Shown: positions 1-8,779, counted from the stretch's first letter. The stretch is 21,611 nucleotides of DNA from Caryophanales bacterium UBA6877 (GCA_002451465.1 DKCJ01000015.1:53466-75076); one strand, 5' to 3'. Made by a program: numbers and translations. The notes: a model not told the origin generated them from the letters alone.

Positions 1-2
1 CT

Positions 3-1826
3 AATGTTTCAACAGCTATCAAGAATGCTGAAGGAACACAAGCAAGATTAGCTGCTGGTAAAACCGCTTTAGCTAACGCTAAAGAAGCTTTAGATAAAGC
101 TTATGCTAAATTAGTTGCAAACGCTAAAGAAGATGCAAAAGCCGGTCTTGAAAAATTATATGCTGCTAAAGCTACCCCAGATACTTTAACTGGTAGAGAA
201 TATATGAGTGATGCTGATAGAAAAGCTTTCCTTGAAAAAGCTACAGTTGCTGTTGAAGCATGCACCACTTTAAATGCTATTGGTAAATTAGTTGGTAAAG
301 GTACTAATGTTGAAACCAATCCTGCTCAAACAGGTTTATACAACAAACTTGAAGAAGATAGAAAAGCAGTATTTGCAAAGATTGATGACGCTTTACTTGC
401 TGTTAATGGTAAAGATGCTGCATTTGATACTGGAAAAGAAGATACATATGATACATTAGTTGAAACCTTAACAAAACTTGGATTCACTGAAGAAGAATTA
501 CCATTAGGTGTTGCTAATAAATATAGAGCACAAGTTAGTGCTGCTGAAACAATTGATGTTAAAGCATTAGGCGATGAAGCTTATAAAGCAATTACTGATG
601 CTTATGATGCTGTATTAGATAAACTTCAAGCTCAAATCATTAAAGATTACGATGCTGAATTTACAGCATATCCAGATACTGATGAGGATTGGTTTAGTAC
701 TGCTCACGGTTATGTTAAGAACTTAATTAATAACTGGGTTAAGATGGATCGTGGAAGTGATGGTAAAGATTTTGCAAAAGTTACTGTATCCAACATGCTT
801 TCATACGTTTCAGTTAATGAAGGCACTGAAGAAGATCCAGTTAATAAACTTGGTGGTTTACAATATATCGAACAAGAATTAGCTAAATGGAATGTTCCAT
901 TCACAACTTGGAGATTAAGTGTCATTACCGGAGAAGTCAAAGCTGAACTTAAAGCTTATGCTAAGACATTCACAGATGCTGATGCTGTATATGCAAGTTT
1001 CTTAACTAGCGATAAAGACAACTCATTAAAAGGTACCGATACTGAATATTCATATAACGTTACTGTTACTGCTGAGAAATGGGAACCAACCACAAAAACA
1101 ATTGATGGTATTAGAGGCGAATTAGCTGCCGCTAGAGAAAAAGTTAAGAAAGCTCATGCTGATGCTTTTGAAGCATATTTAACTGACTGGAATACTTTAC
1201 ATGGTGTTACACAAGGCGCTAATGTTGCTACCTTAGAAGGTGTCGAATCATTAACTACTGATGAAGAAAGCAAGGCTTTACTCGTTACCGCTTATAAGAA
1301 CGAAGTTAAAGATACAAAGATTGTTGCTGAAGACTTTGCTGCTGTTGATGCATGGGTTGCTAAAGTCAATGCTCAAGCTAAATTACTCAATAAGTTAGTT
1401 GAAGATGTTGCTGCTAGTGCTGATTATAAAGCAGCCGTTGATGATGGTATGAAAGATGACATGGATAAAACTGTCGAAGCATTCAAGGAAAAGATTGTTA
1501 ATGGTGAAGTTACAACTGAAGAAGAAGTCAATAATTTTGTTGCTAACTTAGGTAATGTCCACAAAGAAAAAGTTGCTGCTTTTCTTGTAGATGCTAGAGA
1601 TGCTCTTGAAAAAGTTTACTTTGCTGCTCTTTCAACTATTTCAACAGTTGAAAAGGTTCAAGAAGTTACTAAAGTTTATAATGATCAATTAGCTTTATTA
1701 GAAAAAGGTGAATTTGAATATACCGATGAAAAGGGCCATAAGGAAACACTTAAGACTAACTCAAAATCTAATATAGACAAGTGGTTCAAACAAGCTCAAG
1801 CTGCAATTATGGTCGCTGCTAAATAA
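3..1826 (+). CDS. 3' part of a long Ala/Lys/Asp/Glu-rich predicted surface protein
   Basis: The reading frame is open from the left window edge (codons in phase from base 3), so the ATG at 204 is internal and the true start lies outside. About 607 residues are visible. The protein is rich in Ala, Lys, Asp, Glu, Thr and Val, almost free of Cys (one seen), and looks mostly helical, with segments such as AREKVKKAHADAFEAYL and LVDARDALEKVYFAAL. This composition resembles the repetitive helical stalks of large extracellular proteins of Firmicutes, but I recognise no named domain. The C-terminus (IDKWFKQAQAAIMVAAK) has no LPxTG motif, no hydrophobic anchor and no charged tail, so anchoring, if any, must be N-terminal. 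Codons are strongly biased to GCT, GTT, GAA, AAA and TTA, more uniform than in neighbouring genes, which suggests high expression. The gene ends on TAA 26 bp before a terminator. The coding call is firm; the surface location is inferred from composition. Confidence 0.85.
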   Translation, partial: NVSTAIKNAEGTQARLAAGKTALANAKEALDKAYAKLVANAKEDAKAGLEKLYAAKATPDTLTGREYMSDADRKAFLEKATVAVEACTTLNAIGKLVGKGTNVETNPAQTGLYNKLEEDRKAVFAKIDDALLAVNGKDAAFDTGKEDTYDTLVETLTKLGFTEEELPLGVANKYRAQVSAAETIDVKALGDEAYKAITDAYDAVLDKLQAQIIKDYDAEFTAYPDTDEDWFSTAHGYVKNLINNWVKMDRGSDGKDFAKVTVSNMLSYVSVNEGTEEDPVNKLGGLQYIEQELAKWNVPFTTWRLSVITGEVKAELKAYAKTFTDADAVYASFLTSDKDNSLKGTDTEYSYNVTVTAEKWEPTTKTIDGIRGELAAAREKVKKAHADAFEAYLTDWNTLHGVTQGANVATLEGVESLTTDEESKALLVTAYKNEVKDTKIVAEDFAAVDAWVAKVNAQAKLLNKLVEDVAASADYKAAVDDGMKDDMDKTVEAFKEKIVNGEVTTEEEVNNFVANLGNVHKEKVAAFLVDARDALEKVYFAALSTISTVEKVQEVTKVYNDQLALLEKGEFEYTDEKGHKETLKTNSKSNIDKWFKQAQAAIMVAAK

Positions 1827-1852
1827 TTAAAATTTTTCTAAATAAATTTAAT

Positions 1853-1877
1853 AAAAAGCGAGTTTATCTCGCTTTTT
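1853..1877 (+). terminator. Rho-independent terminator of the surface-protein gene
   Basis: A perfect 10-bp stem AAAAAGCGAG / CTCGCTTTTT encloses a TTTAT loop and is followed by ATTTTTATAATTTTT. It lies 26 bp after the TAA at 1826. Because the arms carry A and T runs it could also work on the minus strand as a back-up for the nuclease gene. Confidence 0.85.
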
Positions 1878-1901
1878 ATTTTTATAATTTTTAATGCAAA
1901 T

Positions 1902-1935
1902 AAAAATCCTAATTTATTTCTAAATTAGGATTTTT
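1902..1935 (-). terminator. Terminator of the endonuclease gene (bidirectional)
   Basis: A perfect 15-bp stem (1902-1916 with 1921-1935) has a 4-base TTTC loop on the plus strand. Read on the minus strand it lies 7 bp after the nuclease stop and ends in TTTTTATTTG. The symmetric A/T arms make it usable in both directions. With the 1853-1877 hairpin it forms a double barrier between two convergent genes. Confidence 0.8.
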
Positions 1936-1942
1936 GCATTCT

Positions 1943-3148
1943 TTATTTTCTCTTTTTTCTTTTCCTTTTAAACACTAAGCTAATTATAAATGAAATGATT
2001 ATTAAAAGACCTATTACGTAATAAGGATAATACTTAGGATTTAATAAATCTTCATACCAAGCAACATCTTCTTTATTATCATCTTTTTTAGGTTCATCTG
2101 GATCTGGTTTAGGATTATCTACATTATTATCAATTGTCTTAGGATCATCTTTTTTATTAACTTCACTATTATTTAAATCAAAGCATATTCTTGCCCATGA
2201 AGGATAATCAATAAATGGATTACGGTTATTAGAAATATTTGTATAAACAAGGTTATTGCGATGAATTTCTGCATTACTTACGGGATCAAGTTCATTCCAA
2301 GAAAGAAGATCAGTTAGCATACCATATGTAACAGGATTATCCTTTGTTTCACTTGCAGTAATTGATTTTTTAGCGTTATATAAATCAAGAGGAGTATCAC
2401 TAAGTCTTAAAGCAGGGTTATTATCTAAAGATGAATCATAAGTATGATATCTAGTTGCCATATAAAATATCGAACGAGCAATATCACCTTTATCTTTATC
2501 AAGAGGTTCATATACTGGTATACCATTTTTATTCTTACCAAGATAACCAGTTACTTTACCACTAATAGATGATTTAATACCTTTTGATGTATTTTTATCA
2601 GCAACATTACCAAATGGATAATTATTATGTCCATCTTGGTTGTTTTTTGCTTCACCCATATGTAAATTATGCATATCAGTTGCAGCATATGGTAAAAAAT
2701 CTTTTCCACTTTTATTTGCGAACCCATAAGATTTAGGGAATACGTGCTCTCTATTTACTTTACTGCCAGGATTCTCTTTTTTAATAAATGTAAAACTATC
2801 ATCATAAAGAGGAGAACACACTACATTATCAATTTTCCATTCTTGTTTAGAAATTTCTTCATCACTTAATGGATCTTTAGTATAATCCCTATCAAGTAAA
2901 ACATAATATTTCCAAGAATGAGCATCTGCAGCAGATACTTCCTTATTATCTTTTTTAAGTCTTTGCTCTAAAGATAATATTAAATCCTCTTTAGATACAT
3001 TTTCTTTAACATCTTTATAGTATTCTATAACTTCTTCTTTTGTGTAATCTTTAAATATTCCTAAGTTAGGTTTACTAACATTATTTGGTCTAGCAAAAGA
3101 AGAAAGTAAATAAAATGATGTTAATACTAATAATAATTTCTTTTTCAT
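1943..3148 (-). CDS. Secreted, membrane-tethered endonuclease I family nuclease
   Basis: This 401-residue protein matches the endonuclease I (EndA/NucM/Bsn, PF04231) family of extracytoplasmic, metal-dependent, non-specific nucleases. Residues 1-20 form a signal peptide (MKKKLLLVLTSFYLL). The catalytic core shows NREHVFPKSYGF at 132-143, with the family His at 135, then ATDMHNLHMGEAKNNQ at 156-171, GDIARSIFYMATRY at 221-234 and the closing NRNPFIDYPSWA at 308-319. An acidic, Pro/Asp/Lys-rich linker (about 330-362) leads to a C-terminal membrane helix (about 374-393) and a basic tail KRKRKKRK, an arrangement expected to hold the nuclease on the outer face of the membrane. The likely role is degrading external DNA/RNA for nucleotide salvage. 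The start is set by GAGGA 7 bases upstream of the ATG, with an extended -10 behind it. Family call firm; substrate and tethering inferred. Confidence 0.9.
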   Translation of the reverse strand: MKKKLLLVLTSFYLLSSFARPNNVSKPNLGIFKDYTKEEVIEYYKDVKENVSKEDLILSLEQRLKKDNKEVSAADAHSWKYYVLLDRDYTKDPLSDEEISKQEWKIDNVVCSPLYDDSFTFIKKENPGSKVNREHVFPKSYGFANKSGKDFLPYAATDMHNLHMGEAKNNQDGHNNYPFGNVADKNTSKGIKSSISGKVTGYLGKNKNGIPVYEPLDKDKGDIARSIFYMATRYHTYDSSLDNNPALRLSDTPLDLYNAKKSITASETKDNPVTYGMLTDLLSWNELDPVSNAEIHRNNLVYTNISNNRNPFIDYPSWARICFDLNNSEVNKKDDPKTIDNNVDNPKPDPDEPKKDDNKEDVAWYEDLLNPKYYPYYVIGLLIIISFIISLVFKRKRKKRK

Positions 3149-3165
3149 AATCTATCCTCATAAAT

Positions 3166-3174
3166 ATTGTATCA
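3166..3174 (-). promoter_or_regulatory. Extended -10 promoter of the endonuclease gene
   Basis: On the minus strand TGATACAAT carries the TGn extension followed by TACAAT, 17 bp before the nuclease ATG. No good -35 hexamer is seen at 16-18 bp, as is common for extended -10 promoters. It suggests the nuclease is transcribed separately from the upstream DUF554 gene. Confidence 0.45.
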
Positions 3175-3228
3175 AAAACTATTTAAATATATGTATTATT
3201 ATAAGATTAAAATATCATATATAAGTAA

Positions 3229-3975
3229 TTAAAAATCACTTATCTTTAAAGCATTTAAAACAAGGTAATAAATAATAGGAATAAGCATTGCTGGAATTAA
3301 GTTTCCAGTCTTAATCTTTTTAATATTCATCATTGATAAAGCAATAGCAAAAATAATTGTATATCCTACCATACATATGCCATTTAATATATTATTACCT
3401 AATGTGGTATTTAAACTTTGTTCTAAAGCTTTTGCACATAAAGTTAACCCACCTTCATATAATAAAATAGGTATACTACTAAATATTACGCCATACCCAA
3501 GAGAAGCCCCTAAAGCTAAAGCAGTAACAAAGTCAATCATTGATTTACATATTAAAAGATCATATTTATGATATATACCTTCTTGAATAGATCCTAAAAT
3601 TGCCATAGCTCCAACGCAAAAGAAAAGAGTAGCAGTAACAAATCCTTGTGAAAAGTTTGCTAGTTTAAATCTACTTTGAATATAGGTTCCAAATCGGTCT
3701 AAGTTTTCATTTATTTTTAAGAGATGACCAATAATTGCTCCTAAAAATAAAGAAATCGAAAGACAAAATGTTCCGTGAACATTCATAGTTATTGTATTAT
3801 CCACATTTTTAATATCGATCATTCTTGGAATTATTCCAACAATTGCGATAAATATTAAAGCAATAGACATAGTGGAAATTAATAAATCTGTTAAATCTTC
3901 TTTAATTTTCTTTTTAAGCAAGACACCTAAAAAACCACCTACTATGATTAAAGCAAAATTAAGTAATGCACCCAT
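3229..3975 (-). CDS. DUF554 family integral membrane protein
   Basis: This 248-residue, very hydrophobic protein matches DUF554 (PF04474; YdfK/YqgA-like) in length, in its opening MGALLNFALIIVGGFLGVLLKKK and in the FCVGAMAILGSIQEG segment. About six to seven membrane helices are visible. The function of the family is unknown. The ATG lies 5 bases after the pyrophosphatase TAA with no convincing Shine-Dalgarno beyond AAGAAA in the preceding stop region, so it is probably translated by coupling as the last gene of the M20-ppa-DUF554 operon. An imperfect hairpin AAGTGATT/AATTACTT overlaps its stop codon but has no strong T-tract, so the operon end is not clearly marked. Confidence 0.85.
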   Translation of the reverse strand: MGALLNFALIIVGGFLGVLLKKKIKEDLTDLLISTMSIALIFIAIVGIIPRMIDIKNVDNTITMNVHGTFCLSISLFLGAIIGHLLKINENLDRFGTYIQSRFKLANFSQGFVTATLFFCVGAMAILGSIQEGIYHKYDLLICKSMIDFVTALALGASLGYGVIFSSIPILLYEGGLTLCAKALEQSLNTTLGNNILNGICMVGYTIIFAIALSMMNIKKIKTGNLIPAMLIPIIYYLVLNALKISDF

Positions 3976-3980
3976 AAATA

Positions 3981-4511
3981 TTATTTCTTAAACTTTTTGT
4001 TAAATCTATCAATTGATTCTTGAATTATCCTTTCAGCATCTTCTTTGCCTAAGATATTGGTAACAGTTGTTGTTTTTCCTTCAAGTTGTTTATAAACTTT
4101 AAAAAAATGCGAAATTTCATTTAAAGTATGACTTGGAAGATCTTTAATATCGTGATATTGAAATAAATCAGGATCATCTTCACATATAGCAATTATTTTT
4201 TCGTCTTCCTTGCCTTGATCAATCATTTCCACAACCCCAATTGGATAGCATCTTACAAGAGTTAATGGATCGAGTGGTTCTTGGCACATTACTAAAACGT
4301 CTAGTGGATCATTATCTCCTGCATAAGTACAAGGAATGAATCCATAGTTGTGTGGATAGTGAGTAGAAGTATATAAAACTCTATCAAGAATTATCATACC
4401 TGTTTCTTTATCAAGTTCATATTTACATTTACTACCTTTAGGTATTTCAACACAAGCTACAAATTTAGTAGGTGTTATTCTATCTCTATCAAAATCTTTC
4501 CAGACATTCAT
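3981..4511 (-). CDS. ppa: Family I inorganic pyrophosphatase
   Basis: It hydrolyses cytoplasmic pyrophosphate to phosphate, pulling forward nucleic acid synthesis, tRNA charging and other PPi-releasing reactions. With the start used here the protein is 176 residues, the normal size of bacterial family I enzymes. The metal-binding signature reads DNDPLDVLV at 66-74 (usually DGDP; D66, D68 and D71 kept), and the second acidic pair falls at D98 and D103 (MIDQGKED). YPHNYGFIP at 52-60 is the expected active-site strand. I chose the second ATG (4511) because AGGAG lies 7 bases upstream of it; the first ATG (4517) is almost on top of that site, overlaps the upstream TGA and adds two residues. It is the middle gene of a tightly packed operon. 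Confidence 0.95.
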   Translation of the reverse strand: MNVWKDFDRDRITPTKFVACVEIPKGSKCKYELDKETGMIILDRVLYTSTHYPHNYGFIPCTYAGDNDPLDVLVMCQEPLDPLTLVRCYPIGVVEMIDQGKEDEKIIAICEDDPDLFQYHDIKDLPSHTLNEISHFFKVYKQLEGKTTTVTNILGKEDAERIIQESIDRFNKKFKK

Positions 4512-4513
4512 AT

Positions 4514-5716
4514 TCATTCTCCTAATATCTTCAATAAATACTTTAATATCGTATCATAAGTTTTATAAATCGAATCAATTTTAACATACTCATTAGCCGA
4601 ATGGAAATTAGCACCATCTGGTCCAAATATTAAAGTAATTGGATGTTCTTTCTCTTTATTAAATAATCTTGTAGCAAAATAGTTAAAATCACCAATACTA
4701 CTAAAATAATCAAGGTTTACTTCATTATTATTAACTTCTTTAATAACGTTAATAAATTCTTTAACAAAAGAATTTTCTTTATCAACATAGTAAGGCTTAT
4801 AATACCTCGCCCCTAAAGAAGGTTCTTTTCTTAAAGAAATTTTATATGGAACATTAACATTTGCTTTTTTAATTAAGTCTTTTGCTTCATTCATTACATA
4901 TTCTTCATCTTCAAAACTTACGATATGTCTATGTATTGTAACTCTCGCAAGACTTGGAACTGAACACGCTCCACCATCGCTTATAACCTTTAAGACACAA
5001 AATGAGCCTTTACCCAAGACTTTATCTTCTTTTAATTTAACATTTTCAGTTTCAACAACAAATTTAGCAGCTTCAATTGCAGCATTTATACCGGTTTCTG
5101 GTTTAGAGGCATGCGCACTTTTTCCAAGAAAATCTATATTATATACAAAGCAACCTCTTGCGCCTAGGCAAAGGACAGGGAAATTTTGGTTACTAAAGGA
5201 TGCACTAGGTTCGCAAGAGATCACTAAATCGATAGGTGGTAATTTATGTTCTTCAATTAATGCATTAGCCCCTAACCCAAAAGGACCTTCTTCATCGCTG
5301 ACAAGAGAAAGGATAACTCTGCCAGTCAAATTATCTTTGAGTCTATTTAAGTATATGAAAAGTTCTATTAAAATAGCTGCACCACTTTTCATATCTACTG
5401 CACCAAGACCATAAATACGACCATTATCTTCAAAAGGAATAAAAGGGTTCTTCTTCCAGCCATCACATACAGGGACAGTATCTAAATGACCATTAAGTAA
5501 AATGGTTCTACCAGGCTTTTTAGTATCAATAATGGAAATAATATTTTTACCAGTATATCCAATTGCTATATTTTCTTGATATTCCATTACTTCAACATTG
5601 AGCCCATTTTTTTCAAGATATGATGCACAATATGAAATAATTTCATCTTCATGATAATAAGTACTTGGGATACTAATAAGTTTTTTAGTAAGAGTTAGAA
5701 GATTATTTTCACCCAT
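4514..5716 (-). CDS. M20 family metallopeptidase/deacylase (ArgE/DapE/CPG2-like)
   Basis: This 400-residue protein belongs to the two-zinc M20 family, which removes acyl groups or cleaves small peptides. Visible motifs are LLNGHLDTVP (H77, D79), YGLGAVDMKSG with bridging D108, SLVSDEEGPFG with catalytic E142 and metal E143, a later CEPS (E169), and the C-terminal zinc site ANFHSANEYV. The dimerisation domain sits between the last two. The length fits. The substrate cannot be read from sequence; without neighbouring arg or dap genes a general dipeptidase or deacylase role is as likely as acetylornithine or succinyl-DAP hydrolysis. AAGGA nine bases upstream supports the ATG at 5716 over one 24 bases earlier (5740). 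It ends on TGA, abutting ppa, a natural protein end that supports TGA as stop in this genome. Confidence 0.9.
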   Translation of the reverse strand: MGENNLLTLTKKLISIPSTYYHEDEIISYCASYLEKNGLNVEVMEYQENIAIGYTGKNIISIIDTKKPGRTILLNGHLDTVPVCDGWKKNPFIPFEDNGRIYGLGAVDMKSGAAILIELFIYLNRLKDNLTGRVILSLVSDEEGPFGLGANALIEEHKLPPIDLVISCEPSASFSNQNFPVLCLGARGCFVYNIDFLGKSAHASKPETGINAAIEAAKFVVETENVKLKEDKVLGKGSFCVLKVISDGGACSVPSLARVTIHRHIVSFEDEEYVMNEAKDLIKKANVNVPYKISLRKEPSLGARYYKPYYVDKENSFVKEFINVIKEVNNNEVNLDYFSSIGDFNYFATRLFNKEKEHPITLIFGPDGANFHSANEYVKIDSIYKTYDTILKYLLKILGE

Positions 5717-5831
5717 AATTAGTTTCCTTAATTCATACAATATACTTAAATACCTTCATTTACTAGACATTTTTATCAATTAAATTTGTAAAAAACGAGA
5801 AATAAATGTTTATTACCTTATTTAAAATAAA

Positions 5832-7334
5832 TTATTCGATTGTTTTATCAAGTCTATGCATCTCATCAAGATCGCAATCAACACAGTTTACATATTCTGC
5901 ATCTTCGTTTTCGCTAATAATATCAGCTCCAGTACTTCTAAAGTATTTAATAGTTTCAATAACATGCTTATTAAATTTTTCTCCTGGAACAATAATAGGA
6001 ATTCCTGGAGGATAAATCATAACTGCTTCTTTTGAAACTTCACCTTCTGCATCTTCAAGTTTAACTTTCTTTAATGGTGCATGAAAAGCAACTCTTGGTC
6101 TTAAAACAAGTTTAGGGAAAGTATTATTGTAATGATGATCAATGTATTTAGTGTCTTTATCATAATATTCATCACTAATCTTTTTTAAAGCGTTTATTAA
6201 AATATCACAATTTTCTTTTTTCATACCAATTGCAAATAAGAATAATAAAGTATAAGTTTCACTTAATTCACCTTGTACATGGTATCTATCTTTTAATATT
6301 CTAAAAACTTCAAAACCATTTATTTTAAGCTTATCTACTTCTACAATTAATTTAGATTCATCAAAGGCATAAGCACCTTTATTTAAGAAATAATCTTTAC
6401 CATGAGCCTTAAAGCCTGGTATTTTATTAATTTCTTCTACACAATAACGGGCATAATTTATAGCGCTACTAATATGTTTACCACCATTAAAAACTAACCA
6501 TTTTCTAGCACAATCTAAAGATGCAAGGAGTTGAGTATTTGGTGAGGTAGTTGTAATCATGTTATAAGCTTTCATTACATTATAATCGCTTATTAATTTA
6601 GATTTTATAAATAAGCAACTACTTTGAGTTAAACTACCTCCACCTTTATGAACGGAAGTTGTAGACATATCACAACCAGCATCCATAGCTGAAATAGGCA
6701 TTTTTTTAGAAAAGTAAAAATGACATCCGTGTGCTTCATCAGCAAGCACCATCATTCCTTTTTTATGAGCATATTTAACTAAACGTTTAAGATCTGAGCA
6801 ACATCCAAAATAAGTTGGATTTATTACAAAAATTGCTTTAGCATCAGGATTATTATCAATTACTCTTTTCCATTCTTCAAATTTAGGTTGCATAGCAATT
6901 TCAGTTGAAGTATCAATCTCTGGCATAATAAAAACTGGAATTGCTCCACTTAAAATTAAACCATTTATAACTGATTTATGAACATTACGAGGAACAATAA
7001 TTTTATCATTAGCTTGTAATGCACTCATCAACATAATTAAATTACCAGATGTACTACCATTAACTAAAAATTTACAATAATCAGCATTACAAGCCTTACT
7101 AAATAAATCTTCAGCTTCTTTAATAGGTCCAGTAGGTTTCATTAAATTATCCATTCCACGAGGACTATTTAAATCAGTAGTATATATCTTATGACCACAA
7201 ATTTTACTTAATTCAGTATGAATATTTCCTTCATGTCCTGGAAGATCAAATGGTGTATTTTTTTCAGCTAAATATTTTTTATAAGCCTCAATATAGGGAA
7301 GCCGCTTTTGCTCAATTTTATCACTTTTTTTCAT
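5832..7334 (-). CDS. PLP-dependent Orn/Lys/Arg decarboxylase (SpeA/YaaO-like)
   Basis: This is a fold-type I pyridoxal-phosphate enzyme of the Orn/Lys/Arg decarboxylase major-domain family, in the ~490-500 residue group that includes Bacillus SpeA. Such enzymes turn a basic amino acid into its diamine (agmatine, cadaverine or putrescine) plus CO2. Visible: DLPGHEGN at 30-37, KPTGPIKEAE at 66-75, VNGSTSGN at 91-98, LADEAHG at 197-203 (cofactor Asp199 and stacking His202) and SVHKGGG at 227-233 with Schiff-base Lys230. The C-terminal domain carries YPPGIPIIVPGE. It lacks the long N-terminal receiver-like wing of enterobacterial inducible forms. Which amino acid it uses cannot be decided here. 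GCAGGG lies 9 bases before the ATG. The nearby PotABCD importer suggests polyamine supply matters to this cell. No agmatinase or spermidine synthase is in the window. Confidence 0.92.
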   Translation of the reverse strand: MKKSDKIEQKRLPYIEAYKKYLAEKNTPFDLPGHEGNIHTELSKICGHKIYTTDLNSPRGMDNLMKPTGPIKEAEDLFSKACNADYCKFLVNGSTSGNLIMLMSALQANDKIIVPRNVHKSVINGLILSGAIPVFIMPEIDTSTEIAMQPKFEEWKRVIDNNPDAKAIFVINPTYFGCCSDLKRLVKYAHKKGMMVLADEAHGCHFYFSKKMPISAMDAGCDMSTTSVHKGGGSLTQSSCLFIKSKLISDYNVMKAYNMITTTSPNTQLLASLDCARKWLVFNGGKHISSAINYARYCVEEINKIPGFKAHGKDYFLNKGAYAFDESKLIVEVDKLKINGFEVFRILKDRYHVQGELSETYTLLFLFAIGMKKENCDILINALKKISDEYYDKDTKYIDHHYNNTFPKLVLRPRVAFHAPLKKVKLEDAEGEVSKEAVMIYPPGIPIIVPGEKFNKHVIETIKYFRSTGADIISENEDAEYVNCVDCDLDEMHRLDKTIE

Positions 7335-7527
7335 AAATAACCCTGCCTTTAATTTCCTTGATAATTATATTAAAAATTTAATAAATGTATATAAGAAATA
7401 TTTGCTTTAAAAATCAAAGTAAATACTTAATTTATTCGATATAATCGATATTATTTAATAATATAATTATTAAGATATTATTAAAATTCATAAAAACATT
7501 ATAAAGTAATCAAATATGGCCAAATAA

Positions 7528-7560
7528 AAAACTCACTTAGTGAAAAACTAAGTGAGTTTT
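7528..7560 (-). terminator. Terminator of the dehydrogenase-like gene
   Basis: A perfect 14-bp stem AAAACTCACTTAGT / ACTAAGTGAGTTTT with a 5-base loop lies 16 bp after the TAA at 7577; on the minus strand it runs into TTATTTGG. It separates the oxidoreductase from the decarboxylase, so the latter probably has its own promoter in the very AT-rich 7335-7527 stretch, where I could not fix a convincing -35/-10 pair. Confidence 0.85.
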
Positions 7561-7576
7561 AAATAATTAAAATTAC

Positions 7577-8695
7577 TTATTTATGTGAGCAGCAGCAACT
7601 TTCTTCGCTATCTTCTTCACAATCGCAATCATCATATCCAAAATCATCATGGCAACAACCACAATCATTTAAATACATATTTAAAGGATAAACTGGATGA
7701 ATTAATTCAGCTAATTCATCAGCGGTAACATATCCTGGTCTAGCAGCTAATAAGCTTGGGATTCTATTAACAACTGTTGCACAAGTATGTTCAACAGTTG
7801 CTGGTTTAAATACTTTAAATGAAGTATTTGGTTCACCAGTAATTTCCCAATCGCACATATCGCCATCATCTTTACCATAGACTTTACCAATTGTTTCTTC
7901 AACAACTTCAATACCTTCATTGGTTTCGATAGTGACAACAGCACTCATACCAATACATTTTCCAGCTTCAATAGTTTTACCTAAAGTTTCACTATATAAA
8001 TCTTTATCAATGACATATGGTTTATTTTCTTGTTTAATTGATTTAATTGTTAAACCAAGTTTAGCACAAATTGCTTCACTAGCATTCCAAGCATATGATG
8101 GAACAACTTCAGTTGGATGAGCTAATGTCTTATTGAATTCTTCAACTGTTAAACCACAACCATGAGCTTTAGCTAAAGCTAAACCATAGTCTTCAACATT
8201 ATAAGAATAAGCCCCTTTAATCTTTTTAATTGTGTGAACACCACCTAAAACATTAGAAACCATATTAATCCAGAAAATATCTTGCATACCACTACCTGTC
8301 ATAGTGCAACCATTTTCTTTAGCAATAGCATCAAGTTCATTTGTAACTTTACTTGCTGTTGTCCATGGATAAATTGCTTCTTCACATGTTGTAATAACAT
8401 TAATTCCTCTTTCAAGGCAAGCTTTTGCCATTGGATATATATCATTCATGAAAGAGAATAATGTAATAATTGCAACATCTGGTGCGGTATTATCTAATAC
8501 TTCTTCAGCATTACTTGAAATAGTAACACCAAGTTTCATACCTAAACCAGCAAATTCACCAACATCTTGACCAACGACTTTTGGATTAACATCAATTGCA
8601 CCAACAATCATTGCTCCTTTTTCATGAAGATAACGCAATATATATTTGCTCATCTTTCCACAACCATATTGAACAACACGAATTTTACGTCTCAT
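7577..8695 (-). CDS. DapB-fold / 2,4-diaminopentanoate dehydrogenase-like oxidoreductase with Cys-rich tail
   Basis: The N-terminal part is a Rossmann domain: IRVVQYGCGKMS at 5-16 (a GxGxxS variant of the dinucleotide loop), GAIDVNP, then PDVAIIT and a DapB-like middle. The remainder resembles the C-terminal domain of 2,4-diaminopentanoate dehydrogenase, an NAD(P)-linked amine dehydrogenase of clostridial ornithine fermentation. I am fairly sure of the superfamily but not of the substrate; a broad 'dihydrodipicolinate reductase-like' call is the safe one. The last ~30 residues (343-372) form an unusual tail with 8 Cys, 2 His and 11 acidic residues, including a CGCCH cluster and CCC near the end. 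The start is fixed by GGAGG six bases before the ATG at 8695; a longer reading from 8749 has no such site. It has its own promoter and terminator, so it is a single-gene unit. Confidence 0.75.
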   Translation of the reverse strand: MRRKIRVVQYGCGKMSKYILRYLHEKGAMIVGAIDVNPKVVGQDVGEFAGLGMKLGVTISSNAEEVLDNTAPDVAIITLFSFMNDIYPMAKACLERGINVITTCEEAIYPWTTASKVTNELDAIAKENGCTMTGSGMQDIFWINMVSNVLGGVHTIKKIKGAYSYNVEDYGLALAKAHGCGLTVEEFNKTLAHPTEVVPSYAWNASEAICAKLGLTIKSIKQENKPYVIDKDLYSETLGKTIEAGKCIGMSAVVTIETNEGIEVVEETIGKVYGKDDGDMCDWEITGEPNTSFKVFKPATVEHTCATVVNRIPSLLAARPGYVTADELAELIHPVYPLNMYLNDCGCCHDDFGYDDCDCEEDSEESCCCSHK

Positions 8696-8714
8696 ATAAA
8701 CCTCCATATTCGTG

Positions 8715-8742
8715 TTTATATTTTTACATATTTTATTTTCAA
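8715..8742 (-). promoter_or_regulatory. Promoter of the dehydrogenase-like gene
   Basis: On the minus strand TTGAAA (8737-8742) and TATAAA (8715-8720) are 16 bp apart, placing the transcript start close to 8708, about 13 bp before the ATG and just upstream of GGAGG. The leader would be very short. Confidence 0.5.
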
Positions 8743-8779
8743 TTTCCATAAAATTGCTTTAATAAAAATAACAATTTTG

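Noticed and set aside
7430..7500. Repeated CGATAT/ATAAT motifs upstream of the decarboxylase as an operator
   Set aside because: Simple AT-rich sequence; no consistent spacing or symmetry that would separate it from background.
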